The notes under the pieces: model-generated
What the model was told of the DNA's origin: nothing
Seen by the model: the letters and a program-made list of their open reading frames with translations, nothing else
The model's database searches: none
Translations under genes and position numbers: made by a program
In this document: positions 33,367 to 39,922 of the stretch, one piece after another
Position numbering within the stretch: position 1 is the stretch's first letter
Layout of the letters: each line of letters begins with the position of its first letter
DNA from: Phycisphaerae bacterium
GTDB lineage: Bacteria > Planctomycetota > Phycisphaerae > UBA1845 > JAFGLZ01
Assembly (NCBI GenBank): GCA_016927755.1
Contig: JAFGLZ010000217.1
Location: 1-39,922, forward strand
Length of the DNA: 39,922 bases
Direction of reading: 5' to 3'

Positions 33367-35997
33367 CTACCTATGGCGTCCGAGCGTGGTTCGGACCGTC
33401 TTTCCGCCCATTAGCGTCACCGTGCAGTCGGTGGGTCCCGTGAGGGGTGGTGGGGAGACTGCTCGTGCAGGGGGGGCCGGCTTGCCCTTCGGCAGGATCC
33501 GGTAGCGTCCGCCGCGTTTCGTATCGATCCGTATGACGTCGTCGCCGAACTCGCGCGCGGCATCCGTGGCTTCGACAACGAGGCATGGCGCCCCCCAGGG
33601 ATTGCGCAATGGACATCGTCCGCCCAATCGAGACTCGATCTCGACGAATTCCACATTGCCGGCACGAATCGAAGAGGTCACAAGGAACCCGCCCCGCGCC
33701 AGCAATCGGAACGAGGCCTCCCATTCCTTCGGCCAGGCCGGAAAGACGCGAATGACCTCGGGTTCGCCCGGGCGCGGCGAAACGCTTTGCAGCAAGGCCT
33801 CCTGGAGCGTCATGGTGACCGCGCCCAGGTGTTCGATCGAGTGGGCGTGTTCGCCCTCGAAGAGGCTGAAGCCGTTGGCCACGGGGTTGAATGCCAGATA
33901 GTAACTTCCGAGGACTGCCGGCAAGGAGTCGCCTCGGCCTGCCCTGACCCAGGCGATCGGCGTGCGGATGGCGGTGCCGAGGGGGCCGCCGTTGAGCACG
34001 GATCGGAACTTGGGGGCCAGGTCCAGCAGTTTGTGGACGATCCTGTCCGTGGCCGGGTTGCGGGTTTCCAGCGTCCAGTCCTCGAACGGGAAGACTGGGT
34101 TGAGCCACACGTCTTCGGGATTGTGGCTGCCGCTGACGTCTCCCAAGTGGCCGGCCGCCCAGACGTCATCGGCCAGCACACCGCCGGTAAGTCGCTTGGC
34201 TTCCGCGTCCGCGCCCATCGGATAGGGGGCGAGGTTGTCGAGCAGGTCCTTCCATTTCGAGCAGAGATCGGAGTCCACGCCGAGGATCTCGGCCGCGCGA
34301 ATCGCAAGTGGGGCGGTTCCTCGGATGGCGGCCAGGTCCATGATGCCGTCCTTGGCGCCCCAGAAGTCCTCGTGAACGTTGGTGCCCGACAGGTGATATC
34401 GCCCATCGGCGCCCTTCTTGACCATGTGACGGTAGAACTCGACGGTCCCGCGCAGCAGCGGGTAGCCGTTGCGGCGGAGCCATGCCTCGTCGCCTGAGTA
34501 ACGGTAGCGCCACCAGGCCTGGACGGCCAACTCGCTGCCGGACGACACCAGATGGCTGATCCACGAATACCGACCGGCGGCCTTCTTCTCGGGTTCGGCG
34601 ATTGCGCGGAGGCTGCTGTCGAACTGACACGCCGCGCGGGCGCGCGGGTCAAGCCGGCTCCTCTCCTTTCGTCCCAGGTAGACGTCTTGTACGTTGGCCA
34701 CGAGGTCGTCAGGCAGGATCAGGGGCCCGTCAAACGGTGTTGTCTCGGGAAAGAAGGCGCCTTGGACTCCCCATCGCTGTTTGGCGGCCTTATAGCAGTC
34801 AGGTAGTTGCCTCACGTACATATTGAAATAGGGGTCGGTCAAGTCGATGGCGTCGGCGGCCATGAGCGGGAAGTAGAGCATCTCCGTCGTCCAGACCCAG
34901 AACTGTGATCCCCAGGTGCGACGATCGCCGTCTGTCGAGAAGAGCGAGGCGTTCCACTTCGGCGGCAACTCGCCGCGCGACGTGGCCGCCATGTGGTAGA
35001 GGTGCAGGTTTCGCAGGCAGCTCACGAAGTCGCCCAGGCCATCCGAGCTGGTAGCGTGGACGAACGTGCGGGACCAGAAGCCGGACCACCATTGGGCATG
35101 CGCCTGGCGGAGCGCGTCGTACGACTTGGTCGACGCCTCGCTCAGCAGGCGGACGGCGGTTGCACCGACGTCCGCCTGGGGTGACCATGAGGCCGCGCTC
35201 GAGATGAGTATCGTTGACTTCCCCCTCTTGGCCGGCGCGGTGATCGTTCGAGCCCGCTGGTCGGTTCCCTCGATTCGTGCGTGACCGCCAAGGATTCGGG
35301 CGGCCACGGCCGAGGAGCAGTGATAGTCCCGTTCGTGGAACCGTTGTACGACGAGTACGGCGTCTGGCGTGTCTTCAAACCGGAATCGCGCGACGTGATC
35401 GCGGGTTTTGACCTCCGGCGCCCGCCACATGGAGACGGTCAAACGGATCGGTTGAGGCTCGGGGCGTCGGTCGTCCACCTCCAGGACCAGGACGTCGGCC
35501 ACGGCGGAGATGAAGCATCGTGCGCGGAGGTCGCTTGCGGCGATCGAGACCTCGGCATCGTGGATCGAGAGCCTCTGCTCGAAGCGCGCACCGGCTTGAA
35601 GGGGGCTGCCCCCCAAGGCAATCGAGACGGCCGCGCAGCCGCCGCAGTAGTCCACCCCTTCCTCGGAGGGGCCTATTGGCGATCCCTGGGGCCCGTTGTG
35701 CGTCTTGTTCACGGCGAACACGTCGCAACGATTGATCTGGAACCGGATGGCGTCCGGCGTGGTCCAGACGAGGGTGCCCATTCGGCCATTGCCGATGGGC
35801 AGCCCCTCGACCGGTCGTGCCGCCGGGCTCTGGTAGATCAGATCGGACCGCGAGACGACGGCGGGATGATTCACATCGAGGAGAGACGACGCCTTCTCCG
35901 TGGCGATGGGACTTTGCGCCCACAGGACGGCAGGCATGATGCATAGCCCGAGCACGGCCATGGGCCGTCTGAGGCTTCGCCGGAAACCGTTCATCAT
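33367..35997 (-). CDS. Secreted GH95-like glycoside hydrolase
   Basis: The first ATG at 35997 has GGAG six bases upstream and gives 876 residues with a signal peptide (about 1-28, ending LWAQS). ARPVEGLPIGNGRMGTLVW (about 60-78) is the opening of GH95 and related (alpha/alpha)6-barrel enzymes, followed by a beta-sandwich N-domain (to about 280), a barrel (about 300-700) with NLHLYHMAATSRGELPP, WGSQFWVWTTEMLYFPLMA and GTNVHEDFWGAKDG, and a C-terminal beta domain. Known GH95 members release alpha-L-fucose or L-galactose. It lies upstream of no close partner. The catalytic residues could not be matched one by one, so specificity remains open. Confidence 0.75.
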   Translation of the reverse strand: MMNGFRRSLRRPMAVLGLCIMPAVLWAQSPIATEKASSLLDVNHPAVVSRSDLIYQSPAARPVEGLPIGNGRMGTLVWTTPDAIRFQINRCDVFAVNKTHNGPQGSPIGPSEEGVDYCGGCAAVSIALGGSPLQAGARFEQRLSIHDAEVSIAASDLRARCFISAVADVLVLEVDDRRPEPQPIRLTVSMWRAPEVKTRDHVARFRFEDTPDAVLVVQRFHERDYHCSSAVAARILGGHARIEGTDQRARTITAPAKRGKSTILISSAASWSPQADVGATAVRLLSEASTKSYDALRQAHAQWWSGFWSRTFVHATSSDGLGDFVSCLRNLHLYHMAATSRGELPPKWNASLFSTDGDRRTWGSQFWVWTTEMLYFPLMAADAIDLTDPYFNMYVRQLPDCYKAAKQRWGVQGAFFPETTPFDGPLILPDDLVANVQDVYLGRKERSRLDPRARAACQFDSSLRAIAEPEKKAAGRYSWISHLVSSGSELAVQAWWRYRYSGDEAWLRRNGYPLLRGTVEFYRHMVKKGADGRYHLSGTNVHEDFWGAKDGIMDLAAIRGTAPLAIRAAEILGVDSDLCSKWKDLLDNLAPYPMGADAEAKRLTGGVLADDVWAAGHLGDVSGSHNPEDVWLNPVFPFEDWTLETRNPATDRIVHKLLDLAPKFRSVLNGGPLGTAIRTPIAWVRAGRGDSLPAVLGSYYLAFNPVANGFSLFEGEHAHSIEHLGAVTMTLQEALLQSVSPRPGEPEVIRVFPAWPKEWEASFRLLARGGFLVTSSIRAGNVEFVEIESRLGGRCPLRNPWGAPCLVVEATDAAREFGDDVIRIDTKRGGRYRILPKGKPAPPARAVSPPPLTGPTDCTVTLMGGKTVRTTLGRHR

Positions 35998-36356
35998 GGG
36001 TTACTCCGCCAAGCGTTCGAAACGTTCTGGGCACCTTCGCCGAGATCGCGTGCGAAGTAGAACGTCGGGTCATCGTATCACGGGTCACGATAGAAGAAAG
36101 GACATGGGAGGGCCACAGGCGCCAGGCGGCGAGCCCCAGTTTCTCGCCGGCTCGGGAGAGGTGGGGGCTTCTGCCCTCTTGTGCGACTGTTTTGGTGGGC
36201 GGGACGCGGATGTAGTTCACCGCGGTCTAAGGGGGAGGTACGTCATGCCTGCCCTTGATCGTGCTGTTGGTCGTCGAGAATGGTCCGGAGCGGCTTGATG
36301 TCCTTAGGTGTGCGGCCACGGACAGCGGCCCGGGCCATTCTCACATGCGACTTTGG
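35998..36356. other. Intergenic region upstream of the GH95-like gene
   Basis: No gene is seen. A perfect 6-bp hairpin GGCGAG/CTCGCC with a 9-nt loop is at 36128-36148, without a T-run. GAAGTAGAACGTC at 36054-36066 resembles the motif at 15079-15092. The CGTTCGAAACG inverted repeat around 36014-36024 lies about 20 bases before the GH95-like start and could be an operator. Confidence 0.35.
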
Positions 36357-37583
36357 CTATCTCCCTTCTATGATGTCCGCGATCCACCACCAGCCGGGCT
36401 TGGCCGGGACGGGCTGGACCCTCACGGTAAGACCGGGTTTGCTGCGCACGGGCTTCCCGTCGACGGTGTATTCGACGCAGTATGACACGTCAAAGCCCGG
36501 GCCGAACTCCTCAGGCAGCGGCGTGGGTTGTCCGATCGAGATGATGCGGTCGGGATTGAGGTAGGAGGGGCGCTCGATGAAACGCCGCAAGGATGACTCC
36601 TGCATTCCGAGGACCTTCGCCGCGGCGGGAAGGTCTTTGGCGATCATTGCGTCGAGATACGCACGGAGCGTCTTGAGGGCGGCTTCCTTACCAGGCAGAT
36701 CAGCGAGCCCCAGACCGATGTCCTTGGTCACGTCGCTCACGACGGCCCCTTCCGGCGGGGTGAGTTGGAATCGTTCTACCGGGATGGGCACGTTATAGTC
36801 GGAGTAGGTACAGCGCACCCTGAGCACGGGCGGGTCTTGCCAGAGGCCGTACAACGCGCCTTCAAGGACGTGCCTGGTCTTCGGATCGAGGTGAACGACG
36901 TAGCGTTGTATGGGTTTGCGGAACCATTCGAATTCGGTCGCCGTCAGGACAATCGGGTCGCCCTCGGCCTTGGGCTGCTGGACGGCAATCTCGAACTCCC
37001 CCTGGTCTCGAAGCTTGTAGAGCAGATCCAGGCCGAAGAGCGGGTTCCGCACTGCCTGGTGGAGCAAGTCGTTGTACGTGCTGCACGTGTAACTGAGGGA
37101 AACATGGAACTCGTTTCTGTCCGGGCGCCAGTGTTTGGTCGTGTACGTATCGCGCTCCCAGACAGTAGTCCAGCCATTCTTGCAGGTCTCGGATCGGAAT
37201 CGGTTGACGTTGCCCTTCTCGTCATACTGACACCAGGAGTTGACTCCCTCCGAATCTTGCGGAGTCGCCAAGTGCATGCGGAGGTATCGAAGTCCACGGT
37301 TGGCTTCAATCGTTTGCGCCAGCGCGGCGGCGAGGGCTCTCGAACTGCCATAGGTCGTGATCCATACCGCCGCGATTCCGACAACGGCCGCGGCGGCACT
37401 GACCTTCGTCCACTTGCTTACCATGATCTTTCTCCAAACGCTCGACGACGGCGTGTCGGGCGATGTGATTCGGTTCTGCCTCAACGCTTCGGCTGCGTCA
37501 GCCAGGATCCGTTCGTCGGCGGCCTGGCTCACCCCGAAGTGCTCGTGCCTGACGAAACGCTCTATGTCATCCGCGAAGCTCAT
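36357..37583 (-). CDS. Membrane-anchored anti-sigma-factor-like protein
   Basis: The 408-residue product starts in an ATGA overlap with the sigma gene. It has a cytoplasmic N-terminal region (about 1-58, MSFADDIERFVRHEHFG), a single transmembrane helix (about 60-80, SAAAAVVGIAAVWITTYG) and a large extracytoplasmic domain of more than 300 residues with beta-rich segments (RYVVHLDPKTRHVLEGALYG, GGAVVSDVTKD-like). There is no zinc-finger HxxxCxxC motif, so it is not the usual zinc anti-sigma type. Its fixed coupling to the sigma factor supports an anti-sigma role; the external domain may sense the signal. Confidence 0.7.
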   Translation of the reverse strand: MSFADDIERFVRHEHFGVSQAADERILADAAEALRQNRITSPDTPSSSVWRKIMVSKWTKVSAAAAVVGIAAVWITTYGSSRALAAALAQTIEANRGLRYLRMHLATPQDSEGVNSWCQYDEKGNVNRFRSETCKNGWTTVWERDTYTTKHWRPDRNEFHVSLSYTCSTYNDLLHQAVRNPLFGLDLLYKLRDQGEFEIAVQQPKAEGDPIVLTATEFEWFRKPIQRYVVHLDPKTRHVLEGALYGLWQDPPVLRVRCTYSDYNVPIPVERFQLTPPEGAVVSDVTKDIGLGLADLPGKEAALKTLRAYLDAMIAKDLPAAAKVLGMQESSLRRFIERPSYLNPDRIISIGQPTPLPEEFGPGFDVSYCVEYTVDGKPVRSKPGLTVRVQPVPAKPGWWWIADIIEGR

Positions 37584-38125
37584 AGGTCACCTCTTAAGCG
37601 CAGCAGCACCGAGCGCAGTTTCTGTAGTCCGTATCGGTAACGGCTCTTGACCGTGTAGACGGAGACCCCGAGATCTCGGGCGATCGCGCGGAACGCAAGA
37701 CCGCCATGCAGATGAAGCGTGATGGCCTCGCGTTGCTCGATCGGTAGCTCGCTCAAGGCCGCGTAGAGCCTGCCGGCCCGTTCGTTCATCATCGCTTCCT
37801 GAACCGGTTCCGGTCCGGGATCGGGAACCGGGGCGCCCTGATCCAGCGGCACATCTTTCATGAACCGGCGACGCAACCGGTCTCGGGCCCGATTGGCCAC
37901 GCAGGTCGCCAAGTAAGCCCTCAGGTCGGACCGCAGATGGAACCCGTTGGCCCCCGAGGCGAAACCCACGAAGACCTCGTGGAGGACGTCCTCGGCCTGG
38001 GAGGCATCGGCGAGCAGGTACGTGGCCACGGCGTGGAGATCATCCCTATACTTCAGGTAGATCCGCCGCAGGGCCGCGGTGTCACCACGGCGCATCTGCT
38101 CGACCAGGGTCCGGTCTTCACTCAA
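37580..38125 (-). CDS. ECF RNA polymerase sigma factor
   Basis: The 181-residue protein begins at a TTG (TTG AGT GAA GAC); an in-frame stop just upstream and the normal ECF opening, DRTLVEQMRRGD, fix this start. Region 2 covers about 20-86 (LRRIYLKYRDDL, AEDVLHEVFVGF, RAYLATCVANRARDRLRR). Region 4 covers about 120-174 (LSELPIEQREAITLHLHGG, FRAIARDLGVSVYTVKSR). The linker is Pro/Gly-rich. It should direct transcription of a small regulon under control of the coupled membrane protein. Its targets are not known; the divergent Gfo/Idh/MocA gene and the GH95-like gene are the nearest candidates. Confidence 0.92.
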   Translation of the reverse strand: MSEDRTLVEQMRRGDTAALRRIYLKYRDDLHAVATYLLADASQAEDVLHEVFVGFASGANGFHLRSDLRAYLATCVANRARDRLRRRFMKDVPLDQGAPVPDPGPEPVQEAMMNERAGRLYAALSELPIEQREAITLHLHGGLAFRAIARDLGVSVYTVKSRYRYGLQKLRSVLLRLRGDL

Positions 38126-38531
38126 ACCTTTCGGTCCTCACTAGTCCAAACAGGATCGCACGATCAACAGTATGACGATTCGGCCGGGGATCTGGGTTCA
38201 GGATTTCCAGAAATGCGCCGGCGCGACGCCGCTTCGACTTCGGGGGAGGTCCGCGGCTGGTTCGTGGCGTGCCTTGTTCAGGGCGGGGGAATCAGATGCT
38301 TCAGGCCCCCTCCGTGGGAGCGCGGAGACCTCGAAAGCAGGCGGAAGAACGCGGTCTCCGGCGAGTCGACCCGACCACTCAAGACCATTGAAGCCCAGAC
38401 CGCTCAAATCAGCTCGGGGGTTTCCAGTCGGTCCATGGCTGGAATCGGTTTGGGAGTTGGTGTAGGTTGGAGAGGTCGCCTACAAAGGCGAGAGACGAGG
38501 TTTGGCAGTACACAAGCGAGGAGCATACGCC
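38126..38531. other. Divergent intergenic region between sigma factor and Gfo/Idh gene
   Basis: Nothing coding is seen. Going leftward from the region there is a TTGATC-like element about 40 bases before the sigma gene, but no good -10 box. The SD GAGGAG lies before the Gfo/Idh start. No other structure stands out. Confidence 0.3.
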
Positions 38532-39902
38532 ATGTTGAGTCGCAGGGGTTTCTTGAAGGCCGCGGCGTCCACGGGGCCGCTGATCATGTCGGCGAAGGCG
38601 TTCGGACAGAAGAAGCCGAGCGCGAACGAAATCGTGAACGTGGGGATGATCGGGCTGGGGGGGCGGTGCAAGTCCATGGTGAAACCGTGCTCGAAACTCC
38701 CGCAGATGCGGGTGGTCGCGGTCTGCGACTGTTTCAAGCCGCGAGTGGATGAGTTCATGAAGCTCCAGCCCGAGGGTTGGAAATGGACCGGCTACACCGA
38801 TTTCCGGAAGATGATCGAGACCGAGAAGCTGGACGGCGTCATGGTGGAAACGACGACGCACGCCCGGGCGTGGATAACGTGTCTCGCCATGGAAATGGGC
38901 ATGGACGCCTACATCGAGAAGCCGATGTGCCTGACGATCGAGGAAGGCCGGCACATGGTGAAGATCGCGCGGAAACACAAGCGCGTGACGCAGGTGGGGA
39001 CGCAGCAGCGGTCGATCACGCTCAACAACTGGGCGAGCGACCTCGTCAAGAACGGCGCCCTCGGCAAGGTGACGTTGGTGCTCGCGCCCAATTTCATCGG
39101 ACCTAACCGGTGGGAGGATAAGCCCGGCCAGGAGATGCCCGCGGGTGGCGATGACAAGTGGTGGGATATCTGGACGAACCAGGCCGTGTTCCGTCCGTAC
39201 CACAGCGACCTGCACCGTGGCTGGGACCGCTGGTGGGACTATGACGGCGGCGGGATGTGCTTCGGCATTACAGGTTGGGGTGCGCACAGCTACGACCAGG
39301 TTCAGCGCGGGCTCGGCACCGACGAGACCGGGCCGGTCGAAATCGTTCTGGAAGAGCCGGTACGGGTCGAGAAGACCGGCAAGTTCGACGACCGCAAGCC
39401 CTCTGAAGACGAGACCGGACAGGACTACTACCACATGGTGAAAGGGCTCAGCGGCTCGCGCGCGAAGGTCCGAATGGGGTACGCCAACGGGACACAGTTG
39501 CTGCTCCATCTGGACGCGGATCGCGGGCCCGGGCTGGGCTGCATATTCGTGGGCGAGAAGGGGAGGATCGAGATCAATCGCGATCGGATCTCCGCGGAAC
39601 CCAAGGAGTTGATCGAGCGCCCCGACAATCCGGGCCATCTCAATGTGCCGATGAGCCAGCCTCACGTCCAGGATTGGGTGGAGTGCATCAAGACGCGGAA
39701 GACGTGCACGGCCGACATCGAGTACGGCCAGCGCAGCTCGACCATCTGCTATCTCGCCAACATCGTCCGTGAGGTCGGCAAGGTCGGCGAATCACTCAAG
39801 TGGGACCCGGTCGCCGAGAAGTTCACCAACTGCAATGAGGCGAACGCGCTCCTGACGCGGGCTCGCCGCAAAGGGTATGAGCTGCCCGAGGTCAAGGGAT
39901 AG
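38532..39902 (+). CDS. Gfo/Idh/MocA-family oxidoreductase with Tat signal
   Basis: The start at 38532 (MLSRRGFLKAAASTG) has GAGGAG nearby and gives a 456-residue product with a Tat signal (SRRGFLK, about 3-9). The Rossmann part has VGMIGLGGRC (about 37-46), in which the third Gly of GxGxxG is Cys, then VVAVCDCF, and the family's AYIEKPM (about 126-132) with the catalytic Lys. The C-terminal domain has WWDYDGGG and the FVGEKGRIEI beta-sheet pattern. Such exported oxidoreductases are abundant in planctomycetes and most lack known substrates; oxidation or rearrangement of a sugar is likely. It is divergent from the sigma/anti-sigma pair. Confidence 0.88.
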   Translation: MLSRRGFLKAAASTGPLIMSAKAFGQKKPSANEIVNVGMIGLGGRCKSMVKPCSKLPQMRVVAVCDCFKPRVDEFMKLQPEGWKWTGYTDFRKMIETEKLDGVMVETTTHARAWITCLAMEMGMDAYIEKPMCLTIEEGRHMVKIARKHKRVTQVGTQQRSITLNNWASDLVKNGALGKVTLVLAPNFIGPNRWEDKPGQEMPAGGDDKWWDIWTNQAVFRPYHSDLHRGWDRWWDYDGGGMCFGITGWGAHSYDQVQRGLGTDETGPVEIVLEEPVRVEKTGKFDDRKPSEDETGQDYYHMVKGLSGSRAKVRMGYANGTQLLLHLDADRGPGLGCIFVGEKGRIEINRDRISAEPKELIERPDNPGHLNVPMSQPHVQDWVECIKTRKTCTADIEYGQRSSTICYLANIVREVGKVGESLKWDPVAEKFTNCNEANALLTRARRKGYELPEVKG

Positions 39903-39922
39903 AAGGCCAAGACGACCTGATA

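Noticed and set aside
36128..36148. GGCGAG/CTCGCC hairpin as a terminator
   Set aside because: No T-run follows on either strand, and it lies upstream of the GH95-like gene.
38409..39665. Minus-strand open frame of more than 400 codons opposite the Gfo/Idh gene
   Set aside because: Shadow of the Gfo/Idh gene; rich in His, Pro and Arg, and no family pattern.

Overview
The window looks like a high-GC chromosome segment from the Planctomycetota or a related PVC-group bacterium. This is inferred from gene content, not from a marker gene: many secreted carbohydrate-active enzymes, Tat signals on oxidoreductase- and isomerase-like proteins, a Tat-targeted Gfo/Idh/MocA protein, very large secreted FAD proteins, and ECF sigma/anti-sigma pairs. 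No rRNA, tRNA, CRISPR array, insertion sequence or phage gene was recognised.

Layout. (1) 1-8688: a seven-gene leftward operon for a uronic-acid-containing polysaccharide (SSS-family transporter, short-chain dehydrogenase, RraA-like aldolase, heparinase II/III-type lyase, alpha/alpha-toroid protein, a truncated pectin-lyase-fold protein, and a clan GH-A glycosidase cut by the window edge). A divergent IclR-type regulator faces it across an 84-bp promoter region with a good sigma70 promoter and palindromes. Four of the junctions are ATGA-type overlaps or nearly so. (2) 8689-11275: a sigma factor that has lost region 4, a DUF4190-like membrane protein, and two unrecognised leftward genes. (3) 11396-18355: a Tat-tagged polysaccharide pyruvyl transferase-like protein, a GH106-like rhamnosidase, a GH29-like fucosidase, a GH43-like beta-propeller protein and a lipin-like (LNS2) HAD lipoprotein. 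(4) 18524-23865: a tightly packed metallopeptidase / ATP-grasp ligase / Tat-exported fucose-isomerase-like operon, divergent from an apolipoprotein N-acyltransferase. (5) 23881-28729: a 1163-residue tandem FAD oxidoreductase with an inserted discoidin-like domain and helical-repeat tail, divergent from a DUF3592-like membrane protein. (6) 28730-33366: a sparse region with a 931-residue orphan carrying a zinc phospholipase C/S1-P1-like motif, a DUF1778/GNAT toxin-antitoxin pair with a repeated operator, and two strong hairpins. (7) 33367-39902: a GH95-like glycosidase, an ECF sigma/anti-sigma pair and a Tat-targeted Gfo/Idh/MocA protein.

How it fits together. Regions 1, 3 and 7 suggest a bacterium that degrades complex acidic, deoxysugar-rich (rhamnose/fucose/uronate) polysaccharides, with import through a sodium symporter and control by an IclR-type regulator and ECF sigma factors. 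The parts least explained by known pathways are the peptidase/ATP-grasp/isomerase-like operon at 18524-22157 and the orphan zinc-hydrolase-like protein at 29227-32022.
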